DNA from: an uncultured Acidobacteriia bacterium
GTDB lineage: Bacteria > Acidobacteriota > Terriglobia > Bryobacterales > Bryobacteraceae
NCBI GenBank assembly: GCA_903851195.1
Contig: CAINNJ010000017.1
Location: 16,494 to 80,493 of the forward strand
Length of the DNA stretch: 64,000 bases
Direction of reading: 5' to 3'
The position numbers were made by a program, and so were the translations under genes. Positions 52,022 through 61,000 of this stretch are shown one piece after another. The notes beneath the pieces were generated by a model. The model made no database searches and was not told the DNA's origin. It worked only from the letters and a program-made list of their open reading frames with translations. The first letter of the stretch is position 1. Every line of letters starts with the position of its first letter.

Positions 52022-52781
52022 ACAAGAGATCCTCCACGAATTCCACGCACTTAAACTCGGACAATCGGGCATTTTTCTCCACATGCCGGTAGAGCGGCAT
52101 GCGGATTTTCCACGGGCGGGAGAAAACCTTCGCGTCCTCAATGGTCGCTTCGTAATTGATGGTCTCCGGCCCGGTGCGCGTGTAGCGTTCCACCACATGC
52201 AGGGCGTCGCTGTGGAAATCGCCGGCGCGGTCGAACCAGGTGCGCTCGTCGAGGCCCGTTACATCGAGCACCAGGGTGTCGCCTTCCCAACGCCCTACCG
52301 ATTGCCCCATCCACGCGTCCGCCGGCGCCGGTCCCGGGTCTTTCAGGAAGACGTTGCGCACCGCTCCCGCGAACTCATAGGCGAAAAAGATCGCTTTGTC
52401 GCTCTGCAAGATCTGAAACGGATGTTCCTGATAGGTGGCCCGCGGCACACCGGGCAGATAGCAGCGGATTTCCGGATCCAGCTGCAGCCGCTGCGCGAAA
52501 TTGGCCTGCTTCTTTTTCAGGGCCTCCGGCAGGTAGGGGATCTCGACGCCTTCCACCACACCCGGTCCGCCTGGTTCCGCCCCGGCTGCGCCCAGCTGCA
52601 AGACCAGACCAGGCCGCGAGGGATGCTCCCGCAAATCCCAGTTGGCGGTATTCAGGGCCTGCCAGATGCCGTTGAGATCGGGCTTGCCGTTGGCCAGACG
52701 CGGCGGTTTGTAGGCGGTCTGTCCCGCCAGAAACCCGGGCGCGATCAGGCAAAACAGAACTGCCGGAAACCGAAGCTGCAT
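51993..52781 (-). CDS. Secreted protein of unknown function, paralogue of 50610-51596
   Basis: 262 aa with signal peptide (FCLIAPGFLAGQTA). Same family as the third gene of this operon, but shorter: ANGKPDLNGIWQALNTANWD at the N-terminus, PEIRCYLPGVPRATY, FQILQSDKAIFFAYEFAGAVRNV, GQSVGRWEGDTLVLDVTGLDERTWFDRAGDFHSDALHVVERYTR, and a C-terminal FKCVEFVEDLLYGEF. First gene of the four-gene PQQ-linked operon; only 19 bp separate it from the histidine kinase upstream, so read-through from the kinase is possible. Confidence 0.75.
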   Translation of the reverse strand: MQLRFPAVLFCLIAPGFLAGQTAYKPPRLANGKPDLNGIWQALNTANWDLREHPSRPGLVLQLGAAGAEPGGPGVVEGVEIPYLPEALKKKQANFAQRLQLDPEIRCYLPGVPRATYQEHPFQILQSDKAIFFAYEFAGAVRNVFLKDPGPAPADAWMGQSVGRWEGDTLVLDVTGLDERTWFDRAGDFHSDALHVVERYTRTGPETINYEATIEDAKVFSRPWKIRMPLYRHVEKNARLSEFKCVEFVEDLLYGEFNKTSK

Positions 52782-52800
52782 CTGCTGAATTCTATCCGAT

Positions 52801-55800
52801 TTACCTCATGACGCGCGGCAGGGTGAAGAAACAGGTGGTCCCGCGCCCCGGTTCCGATTCCATCCAGATCCGCCCCCCGTAGCGTTCCACCACTTTCTGG
52901 CAGATCGCGAGGCCGATTCCCGTGCCGGGGTATTCACTCCGTTTGTGCAGCCGCCGGAACATGCCGAAAATCTGCGTCTGAAACTCTTTGGCGATGCCGA
53001 TGCCGTTATCCGCCACCGAGAGCAGCCAGTGCCCGTCTTCCGCGCGAGACTCGATCCGCACCCGGGGCACGCCTTGCCGGTATTTCAGCGCGTTCGACAA
53101 CAGATTCTGAAACACCAGCACCAGCGGCACGGGATCGCCGAAGATGACCGGCAGTTCTCCGGTGGTAACGTCGGCGCCGGTCTCCTCGATTGCCGCCGCC
53201 AGATTCTGCCGCACGGTCGCGATCACCTCGTCCAGCCGGACCGGTTCCGGCGGCGCTTCCGACTTCCGCGCCGCCTGGGAGAAGGCCAGCAGCCCGCTGA
53301 TCAGCATCTCCATGCGGTGCGCGCCCTCGATGCAATAGCCCAGATACTCCGCCGCCTTGCCGTCCAGCTTGTCCCCGTAAAGCTTCCCGAGCAACTGGCT
53401 GTACACGGCCACCTGCCGCAGCGGTTCCTGCAGATCATGGCTGGCCGAGTAGGCGAACTGCTCCAGATCGACATTCGCGCGGCGCAGTTCGTTGTTCGAT
53501 TGCTGCAGCTCCGCGTCTTTCCGTTTCCGCTCTGTCGCATCCTCCGCAATGTAGCTGAAACGCGGCCAACCGGTGGGACCATCGCCCAGATAATTCACAC
53601 AGGCACTCATCCAGAAATTGCCGTTCCGGCCGGGGTGTTCGTACTCAAAGCGGACGGCTTGCCCTTCGGTCTGGCTCTGGCGGTAATAGCGCAGCCAGAT
53701 TTCATCGACGTCGCGCGAAATGCCCAGCTGGGAACTGGAAGAGCCTTCAATGGATCCCTGTGGCGCTCCGAAGAATTCCGCCGTTGCCTGGTTACAGTAA
53801 ACCGCCTCGATCCGGTCGTTCACCACCTCCGCGACTCCCATCAGAAACGGGCTGCTGTCGTAGAAACTCTGCAGCGTCACCTGCATGTCCCGGAGGGCCT
53901 GATCGGCTTCCCGCGTGCGGCGGCGCATGGCCAGATGGGCGCCCACGCGCGCCAGCAGTTCCTTAGCGGTAAACGGTTTGATCAGGTAATCGTCGGCTCC
54001 CGCGTCCAGGCCTTCCACGCGGCTTTCCTCGCCCGCGCGGGCCGAGAGCATCACCACCGGAATGGTCCTGGTCTCCGGGTGGCTCCGCAGGTTTTTCAGC
54101 AGTTCGAAACCGTTCAGCCCGGGCATCATGACGTCGCTCAGAATCAGGTCCGGCGAATTTGTCAGGGCGGTCCGCAGCGCCGTTTCGCCGTCGGCCACCG
54201 CCACCACGCGGTAACGCCCGCTCAGCAGCCGTGTCACGTAGTCGCGCATGTCCGGGTTGTCATCCGCCAGCAGGATGGTTTCGGCGCCGGCGGGCATGTT
54301 GTCCCCGGTGGGGGCGCCATCCCGCGGCAGCCACCGGAGGGCCTCTTCAAGGAAGGGCGCGGAAGCCGGTCCGGGGCGGGAAATGGCGGGTGCTTCTGTT
54401 GCATCCCGAAGCTTGTCTTTTGACAGAAGCTTGTCTTTCGGCAAATGCTCCGTGCCGAACGGAATCGTCACCGTGAATGCCGTGCCCTCGCCCGGTCTGC
54501 TCTCCGCCACCACGGTTCCGCCATGCAGATGCACCAGTTCCTGCACCAGCGCGAGCCCGATCCCGGTCCCTTCGATCGACCGGCCCGTCGCCCGCTGGCC
54601 GCGGTGGAAGCGCTCGAACACATGCGGCAGTTCTTCTTCCGGAATGCCGATGCCCGTGTCGCGCACCCGCAACTCGGCCACCGGTCCGCGATGGCGCACC
54701 GTCACGCTCACACTGCCGGCGATGGTGAACTTGACCGCGTTCGAGAGCAGATTCAGCACGATCTTCTCCCACATCTCCGGATCCACAATGACGGGCTCCG
54801 GCAGCGGCTGGCAATCGATGTGGAAACCGAGGCCCGCCCGCGCCATGGCGGATTCGAAATTGGCGGCCAGTTCCGCCGTTGAGCGGCTCAGGTCCACCGG
54901 TTCGTATACCGCCTCGATGCGTCCCGCTTCCAGCCGGGTAAAGTCCAGCAGCGTGTTGACGAGCTTCTGCAGCCTCAGACCGTTGCGGTGCACAAACTCC
55001 AGCAGATCCCGATCCGCCGGACTTTGCCGTTCCTCGCTTCTCGCCAGCAACTCCTCAACCGGACTCAGCATCAATGTCAGCGGCGTGCGCAACTCATGGC
55101 TGACGTTGGAAAAGAAGGTGGTCTTCGCCCGGTTGATCTCGGCAAGCGCCTCCGCCCGCAGGCGCTCCGCTTCATACGCCCGCGCGTTGCTGAGGGCGGC
55201 GGCGATCTGACCGGCCAGCAGGTTCACGAACCCGCTGTAATCGGTATCGTAGCGCCGGTAGGGATTCGTGCCGACCACGAAGAATCCGGCGGGTCGCTCC
55301 TGCCCCTGCCCGCGGACCGGGACGAGGGCGGCCTGGGTCACGCGTTCGGCCCATGTCCCCGAAGACACCGGCGCGACGATTCGCGGTTCCATCAGGTTCC
55401 CGATCAGGCGCGCGGAAAAATCGGCGTACACGGACTGCGCCGGCCATGGCCAATCATTCCCCGCTTCGATGCGTTCCTGCGCCAGCGGATGCCCTTCCGG
55501 CAGACCGGTGGAACACGCCCGCCGCGCTCCGCCCTTTTCATCGAACACATACAGCAGTGTGAACGGCAGATCTTTCCGGTTCAGCTTGAGCTGGTCGCAA
55601 AGTTCCGTCTCCACTTCCGCCTCGGTTCGCGTGTTGGCCAGAGCCGACGCCACATCGCGCAGCGTCTCCACCCGCCGTTCCCCGATCAGGCGTTCGGTCT
55701 CCTCGGTGACGACGCAAAGCATTCCGCTGATCGCGCCGTGGTCATCGCGCAGCGGACTGTAGGAAAACGTGTGGTAGGTTTCCTCGGGAAAGCCGCTTCG

Positions 55801-56265
55801 TTCGAGGAACAGCAGCAGCCCCTCGTCGTAGGTGGAATGCCCCGTCGTCAGAACCGTTTCGATGCGGGGCCCGATTTCGGGCCAGATCTCCGCCCAGACC
55901 TCTTTCGCCGGCATGCCCAGTGCCCGCGGGTGCTTGATGCCGAGCGTGGGCTGGTAGGCATCGTTATAAATCATGGTTTTCGCCTCGCCCCAGCACATCC
56001 ACATGGCATAGCGGGACGAGAGCAGAATATCGACGACCGTGCGAAGGCTCTGCGGCCACTCGCCGATGGGGCCGAGTGGAGTCGCGGACCAGTTAAAATC
56101 GCGTATGCGCTCGTCCATTTCCCGCCTGCGAGGGGTGTCGCCGGGAGCGCCCGCCGATCTTTCGCCCGCGTTGGTTTCTTCTCCTGAAGTTTTTCCGGAC
56201 CGCGCATTCAACATAGCAGCCTGGTCCAAACTTAACATTTTTTGGACGCGGCCCTCGACAGGCAC
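52801..56265 (-). CDS. Hybrid sensor kinase with two kinase modules and a central receiver
   Basis: About 1154 aa, no membrane segment seen, so cytoplasmic. Domain order: PAS-like (DFNWSATPLGPIGEWPQSLR, about 55-190), GAF-like (about 205-375), kinase 1 (FFSNVSHELRTPLTLML about 385, DTGIGIPEEELPHVFERFHRG, GTGIGLALVQELV), receiver (ILLADDNPDMRDYV, phosphoacceptor in LILSDVMMPGLNG, LIKPF; about 665-785), PAS (about 790-910), kinase 2 of the phytochrome type (FAYSASHDLQEPLRQVAVYSQLL, DNGIGIAKEFQTQIFGMFRRLH). No DNA-binding output. Start candidates: GTG 56265, ATG 56238 (MLSLDQ) or ATG 56118 (MDERIRDF); no strong ribosome site decides. Confidence 0.88.
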   Translation of the reverse strand: MPVEGRVQKMLSLDQAAMLNARSGKTSGEETNAGERSAGAPGDTPRRREMDERIRDFNWSATPLGPIGEWPQSLRTVVDILLSSRYAMWMCWGEAKTMIYNDAYQPTLGIKHPRALGMPAKEVWAEIWPEIGPRIETVLTTGHSTYDEGLLLFLERSGFPEETYHTFSYSPLRDDHGAISGMLCVVTEETERLIGERRVETLRDVASALANTRTEAEVETELCDQLKLNRKDLPFTLLYVFDEKGGARRACSTGLPEGHPLAQERIEAGNDWPWPAQSVYADFSARLIGNLMEPRIVAPVSSGTWAERVTQAALVPVRGQGQERPAGFFVVGTNPYRRYDTDYSGFVNLLAGQIAAALSNARAYEAERLRAEALAEINRAKTTFFSNVSHELRTPLTLMLSPVEELLARSEERQSPADRDLLEFVHRNGLRLQKLVNTLLDFTRLEAGRIEAVYEPVDLSRSTAELAANFESAMARAGLGFHIDCQPLPEPVIVDPEMWEKIVLNLLSNAVKFTIAGSVSVTVRHRGPVAELRVRDTGIGIPEEELPHVFERFHRGQRATGRSIEGTGIGLALVQELVHLHGGTVVAESRPGEGTAFTVTIPFGTEHLPKDKLLSKDKLRDATEAPAISRPGPASAPFLEEALRWLPRDGAPTGDNMPAGAETILLADDNPDMRDYVTRLLSGRYRVVAVADGETALRTALTNSPDLILSDVMMPGLNGFELLKNLRSHPETRTIPVVMLSARAGEESRVEGLDAGADDYLIKPFTAKELLARVGAHLAMRRRTREADQALRDMQVTLQSFYDSSPFLMGVAEVVNDRIEAVYCNQATAEFFGAPQGSIEGSSSSQLGISRDVDEIWLRYYRQSQTEGQAVRFEYEHPGRNGNFWMSACVNYLGDGPTGWPRFSYIAEDATERKRKDAELQQSNNELRRANVDLEQFAYSASHDLQEPLRQVAVYSQLLGKLYGDKLDGKAAEYLGYCIEGAHRMEMLISGLLAFSQAARKSEAPPEPVRLDEVIATVRQNLAAAIEETGADVTTGELPVIFGDPVPLVLVFQNLLSNALKYRQGVPRVRIESRAEDGHWLLSVADNGIGIAKEFQTQIFGMFRRLHKRSEYPGTGIGLAICQKVVERYGGRIWMESEPGRGTTCFFTLPRVMR

Positions 56266-56434
56266 GGACTCGGATGTTTACTGAATTGTAGGGTTGTTGC
56301 GTGTGATTTCGCACGCTGGATAATCCGGATCGGATCGGATGAGGAGTGGTTCGAAATTCGCGTGCGGCGGAGCCCGACCCATGGCCCGCGTGTTCCGCGA
56401 GAATGGGCCGGGCGCCGAGTGGCCGCGCTCCGAA

Positions 56435-59400
56435 TCAGAAAATAATTTTCAGAGCCAACTGCACATTGAAGGGTTCGCCCGCGCCAATACCGGTCGCGCC
56501 GTTCGCATCGCCGATGGTATCGCTGATGCGCCCGAAACTACCCGACGTGAACGTCGTGCCCGGGTTCGGCAGATTCGTCCGGTTAAACAGATTGAACATC
56601 TCGACGCGGAACTGCGAGGAAATTTTCTCCGTAATCGGCGTGTTCTTGAAAACCGAGAAATCCACCGACGCGAATTTCGGTCCGTAGAACTGGTTTCTCT
56701 TTTCGTTGCCGTAGGATCCCGGTGTGGGAAGCGCGAACGCCGCCGGATTGAGCCACTGGATGTAGCCGTTGGTCAGCGAATGGTTCACGCCGCTGGTCGG
56801 ATCTCCGACGACGTTGACCCGGTCTTTGTTCTCGAACGTGCCGCTGATGTTCTGGCCCGCATACACCGTAAAGGGCAGGCCGCTGAACGATGAGATCAGC
56901 GAATTCAGCTGCCATCCTTTGACCAGACGCGACGGTCCCCGCGACGGCGCCGGAAGTTCATAGGTGATGTAGCTGGAGAACGTGCTGCGCACGTCGAAGG
57001 AAGAATTACCGTAGTCGAACCGCAGGTCCTTGCTGTTGGTCGGCGTCAGGCCGCGCACCGCCGAAGCATCGTCCAGGGAGTGTCCGAGCGTGTAGGAAAA
57101 TTTCGAGGTCAGCCCGTGCCACGCGCTGGTCCGGATGCTGGCGATCAGCCCGTTATAGTGCGAGTTCGCGCCGCTCGAAACCTGGTTGATGGTCGCGTAA
57201 TTCGGGTACTGCGCATAGTAAGGCCGCAGGGTGTTCTGCACCGAGCGCACGGCGGAGGTGCCGAGAGTGGAAAGCGGCGCCTGGTTCACGTCCACCACAT
57301 TCAGCAGGTGATGTCCCAGACTGCCCGCATAGCCGACCTCCGCGATGATCGTGCTGTTGACCTGATACTGCGTGTTCAGGGAAATATTCTGGATCGAAGC
57401 GTTCTTGAAGCCCTGATCCACGGAGAACACACCGTAGGGCGGCGGCGGCAGCGTGGGATTTCCGAATACCGGCTGTCCGGAAACGATGGTGTAATTGCTC
57501 CGGGTTGTGGAGAAGATCGGGCTCGGCCCGGCGGGATTGTAGATAATGCCGGTCGCGCCGCTGTTGGGCGGACGGTTGTCGCCGAACGCGTTCAGACTCG
57601 GCTGATCGTAATAAATCCCGTAGCTGCCCCGGATCACGAACTTCTGGGTCGGCGTGTAAGCGAATCCGAACCGCGGCGCGATGTTGCCGTATCGCCTCGG
57701 GTACAACGTGTCGATTCCCTTGCCGACGAAAACAATTCCGCCCTGGTTCGGGATAAACGTGGAGAAGCGCTGGTTGTGGTCGTAAAACGGTCCGAAGAAC
57801 TCGTACCGAAGGCCCACGTTGATGGTGAGGTTGGGCTTCATCCGGTAGCTGTCCTGCGCGAAACCGGACAGGCTGTTCATGTAATAAACGTCCTGCATCT
57901 GGCCGACCTGCAGCGAGGAGGACGACACATCGCCCGCCAGGAAATCCGCCAGGCTCTTCAGATTCGAAGAAACCGAGGGGTCGCTCGCCCAGGGTCCCTG
58001 GGTGCCGTCGAAGGAGAACGTGCCGCGCGCGTTGCGCTGGTAGAACACGTCCATTTGAGCGCGCCGGTACTCGCCACCGAAACGGATCTGGTGCGCGCCC
58101 GTGTTGTAGCTCAGCGTTTCCGTGATGTGCCCGGTGGTGTCGATGCGTCCCAGCGGGGGCGTCAGTCCGATCTCGTCGAAGCCGCTGATGGCGATGTCCG
58201 GCGATCCCAGCAGTCCGGGATTCGTCACGCCCGTGTTCAGTCCCGCCGCCACCGGATTGAAGCCCGTATTGAAATCGTTGAACGTCTGCTTGAAATAGTT
58301 CACGCCCAACAGCGTCTGCGCTACCAGCCGGGGCGTGATCACGTTATTCACCACCACCGAAAAATTGTGCATCCGGCTCGGCGCCACCTGGTAATAATCT
58401 TTGAACGGCGAGCCCACCGGGGCGGTCTGCGCGCCCGTGCCCACGAAATAACGGAACGCCAGGTTGTTCTTCGAGTTGATGACGTAATCGATCTTGCCGA
58501 TGGCGTTGTCGCTGAAGTTATCGCTGTTGTCGCTGCTGAAGAAGTTGTTCGTGGTCGCGGCGCCGGTGCGGCCCCGCGCCGGCCAGAAGGACAGGAGATT
58601 GGTGGAGACCGGATTCACCGGAATGCCGTACTTCGTCAGCACCGCCGTCGCGCCCGTTACCCACGCCGCCGAAGGCTCCGTGGCGCTGCTGCCGTTGCCG
58701 ACAATGAATTTCTGGCGTTCATACGTCAGAAAGTAAAACAGCTTATCTTTAATGACGGGACCGCCCACGGATCCGCCAAACTGGTTATTCTTCAGCTTTG
58801 GTTTGGCCGAACCCGCCGGGGCGAACGGCGTGTTGGCCGCCAGCGCATCGTTGCGGTTGAAGTAATAGAGCGAACCGTGAATATTGTTGCCGCCCGACTT
58901 GATCACCATGTTGATGGAGCCGCCGCCATTGCGACCGGCTTCCGCGTTCGCGTTGGTCTGCACGGAGAACTGGTCGATCGCGTCGATCGGCAGCAGCGTC
59001 CCGGCCACGCCGGAAACGCCTCCCTGATTGACCGCCGCCGCATTGTGCCAGGCGTCGTTGTTATCCGCGCCATCGATCTGCCAGTTGTTCTGCATGGTGC
59101 GCGCGCCGTTGATGGAGCCCGCTCCGTTCACGCCCGGGGCGAGTTTAATGAGCTGCGTGAAATCCCGCCCGTTTAAGGGCATGTCCTGCACCGCTTTGTT
59201 CGGAATCACCTCGTTGGTCGTCGAAGTGTCGGTATCGAGCGACACCGCGGTGCTCGCCACTTCCACGGTCTGCGACTGCGAGGCCACCTTCAGAACCAGC
59301 CGAAGGGCGGTCACTTTACCGACTTCCACGGGCACCTTATCGATAATCGTTTTGTCGAACCCCGGCTGGATCACGATCACCTGGTATTCGCCCAAAGGCA

Positions 59401-59608
59401 GATCGGGAAACGTGAATTCGCCGGTATTCGAGGTCGTCGTCTGCCGCCTGAGCCCATTGGTCGAATTGGTCGCTTCGACCGAGGCGCCGGAGATGGCGGC
59501 CGCGGTGGGATCGTTCACACTGCCGGTAATGCCGCCGCGGAAGGTCTGAGAAAAAGCGGGAAGCGCGAGAGCCAGGAGGCTCATTAGCAAAACAGGTCGG
59601 GTAGTCAT
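56435..59608 (-). CDS. TonB-dependent receptor, Oar-like
   Basis: A 1057-aa outer-membrane receptor. Signal peptide (LLMSLLALALPAFSQT), carboxypeptidase-regulatory domain (GSVNDPTAAAISGASVEATN to GEYQVIVIQPGFDKT), plug (MPLNGRDFTQLIKLAPGVNG; QIDGADNNDAWHNAAAVNQGG; INMVIKSGGNNIHGSLYYFNRN), and a barrel ending VQLALKIIF. The ATG at 59608 has GAGGAGA five to six bases upstream; the frame continues 13 codons further without a better site. It diverges from the galactonate-dehydratase-like and PrpD-like genes, which may act on the compound it imports. Confidence 0.92.
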   Translation of the reverse strand: MTTRPVLLMSLLALALPAFSQTFRGGITGSVNDPTAAAISGASVEATNSTNGLRRQTTTSNTGEFTFPDLPLGEYQVIVIQPGFDKTIIDKVPVEVGKVTALRLVLKVASQSQTVEVASTAVSLDTDTSTTNEVIPNKAVQDMPLNGRDFTQLIKLAPGVNGAGSINGARTMQNNWQIDGADNNDAWHNAAAVNQGGVSGVAGTLLPIDAIDQFSVQTNANAEAGRNGGGSINMVIKSGGNNIHGSLYYFNRNDALAANTPFAPAGSAKPKLKNNQFGGSVGGPVIKDKLFYFLTYERQKFIVGNGSSATEPSAAWVTGATAVLTKYGIPVNPVSTNLLSFWPARGRTGAATTNNFFSSDNSDNFSDNAIGKIDYVINSKNNLAFRYFVGTGAQTAPVGSPFKDYYQVAPSRMHNFSVVVNNVITPRLVAQTLLGVNYFKQTFNDFNTGFNPVAAGLNTGVTNPGLLGSPDIAISGFDEIGLTPPLGRIDTTGHITETLSYNTGAHQIRFGGEYRRAQMDVFYQRNARGTFSFDGTQGPWASDPSVSSNLKSLADFLAGDVSSSSLQVGQMQDVYYMNSLSGFAQDSYRMKPNLTINVGLRYEFFGPFYDHNQRFSTFIPNQGGIVFVGKGIDTLYPRRYGNIAPRFGFAYTPTQKFVIRGSYGIYYDQPSLNAFGDNRPPNSGATGIIYNPAGPSPIFSTTRSNYTIVSGQPVFGNPTLPPPPYGVFSVDQGFKNASIQNISLNTQYQVNSTIIAEVGYAGSLGHHLLNVVDVNQAPLSTLGTSAVRSVQNTLRPYYAQYPNYATINQVSSGANSHYNGLIASIRTSAWHGLTSKFSYTLGHSLDDASAVRGLTPTNSKDLRFDYGNSSFDVRSTFSSYITYELPAPSRGPSRLVKGWQLNSLISSFSGLPFTVYAGQNISGTFENKDRVNVVGDPTSGVNHSLTNGYIQWLNPAAFALPTPGSYGNEKRNQFYGPKFASVDFSVFKNTPITEKISSQFRVEMFNLFNRTNLPNPGTTFTSGSFGRISDTIGDANGATGIGAGEPFNVQLALKIIF

Positions 59609-59779
59609 AGAGGTCTCCTCAGGAAGTACGTGAAACGAAAAATGCAAACGATATTGTGCGCGGACCTGGCGCGGAATGTTTCAACAACCTTACTATTTGG
59701 GCTGATGATAGCACGCGTGCGGTTCGTTCGCCGTCCCCGCCGGCCATGGGTATAGAATCGACCGGAAAGGTACTTCGCC

Positions 59780-60994
59780 ATGCCATCGCCTCCACTCGAT
59801 CGCCGGTCGTTTATCCGGACCTCCCTCGCTGCCGGGTCCCTGCTCGGTCTCGACGCGCTCTTCACGACGGAGCGCACCAGCGCCGCCGCGATCGGGCCCA
59901 ACGACAAGATCAAGGTCACGAAACTCGAAACTTTCGTCCTGAAGAATTCGTGGGTCTTCGTCAAGATCTCCACGGATGCCGGCATCGTCGGCTGGGGCGA
60001 GATGCTCAAAGACGATGCCAAGGCATGCGCCGCCGGCGCCATGGAAGTGGGCCGTTACCTGATCGGGCAGGATCCCAACCGCGTGGTTTACCACTGGCAG
60101 GCGATCGAGCGCGGGGCGTTCTATCGGGGCGGCCCCATCAAGACCGCCATCCTCAGCGGCATCGATCAGGCGCTTTGGGATATCAAGGGCAAAGTGTACG
60201 GGGTGCCGGTCTACAAACTCCTGGGCGGCCCCACCCGCGACCGCATCCGCGTCTATGGACAGGTCAGCGCTACCACCGGCGTCAACGCCATGAAGGTCTC
60301 GCCCGCCGGTTCGCGCGCGGCTTTCAAATACATCGAAGGCCAGAAGTTCGTGGATGAGGTGGTAGAGCGCTTCAAAGCGCTGCGGCAGCGGCAGGGCTCC
60401 GGCGTGGATATTGCGATCGATTTCCACGGCGCCGTGGAACCGCCCACCGCCTCGCTGCTGATCAAGGCGCTGGAGCCCTATCAGCCCTGGTTCTACGAAG
60501 AGATCGTGCAGCCTCTCAACGTGGACACCATGGCCGAACTGGCGAAGAAGACTCACATCCCGCTCGCCACCGGCGAACGTATCTTCACGAAGTGGGGCTT
60601 CCGCGAGATCCTGGAAAAACGCGCGGCCATGATCCTGCAGCCGGATGTCTGTTATGCCGGCGGCATCACCGAACTCCGCCTGATTGCGGGCATGGCCGAG
60701 GCTTATTATCTGCCCATCGCGCCGCACAATCCGCAGGGTCCCTGTTCGCTGGCCGCCAGCCTCCAGGTGGCGGCTTCCATCCCCAATTTCCTCATTCAGG
60801 AGCGGGGCGATGCCGAGCACGCCAACCTGCTCGCGAAGCCTCTGCCGCCCGTCAAAAACGGGCATCGCGAACTTCCCACCGAGCCCGGCCTGGGCATTAC
60901 GATCGACGAGGATAAGCTGCGCGCGGAAGTCGGCGAACCGGCGGAATACAAGACGCGTTTCGATCCGGACGACGGCTCCGTCATCGACTGGTAG
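59780..60994 (+). CDS. Enolase-superfamily dehydratase, galactonate dehydratase-like, Tat-exported
   Basis: 404 aa; mandelate racemase/muconate lactonizing group, closest in motif layout to D-galactonate dehydratase. A twin-arginine leader (DRRSFIRTSLAAGSLLG) precedes the domain start (KITKLETF-type: IKVTKLETFVLKNSWVFVKI). Landmarks: VGWGEMLKD, GAFYRGGPIKTAILSGIDQALWDIKGK, metal ligands in DIAIDFHG, FYEEIVQPLN and PLATGERIFTKW, and catalytic His in IAPHNPQGP. It would dehydrate an aldonic or uronic acid in the periplasm, unusual for this cytoplasmic family. Six bp before the MmgE/PrpD gene, hence one operon. Confidence 0.85.
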   Translation: MPSPPLDRRSFIRTSLAAGSLLGLDALFTTERTSAAAIGPNDKIKVTKLETFVLKNSWVFVKISTDAGIVGWGEMLKDDAKACAAGAMEVGRYLIGQDPNRVVYHWQAIERGAFYRGGPIKTAILSGIDQALWDIKGKVYGVPVYKLLGGPTRDRIRVYGQVSATTGVNAMKVSPAGSRAAFKYIEGQKFVDEVVERFKALRQRQGSGVDIAIDFHGAVEPPTASLLIKALEPYQPWFYEEIVQPLNVDTMAELAKKTHIPLATGERIFTKWGFREILEKRAAMILQPDVCYAGGITELRLIAGMAEAYYLPIAPHNPQGPCSLAASLQVAASIPNFLIQERGDAEHANLLAKPLPPVKNGHRELPTEPGLGITIDEDKLRAEVGEPAEYKTRFDPDDGSVIDW

Positions 60995-61000
60995 ACCGCG

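Noticed and set aside
57080..59176. 698-codon plus-strand open frame opposite the third TonB receptor
   Set aside because: Antisense shadow with repeated Arg/Val/Gly runs and no signal peptide or domain.
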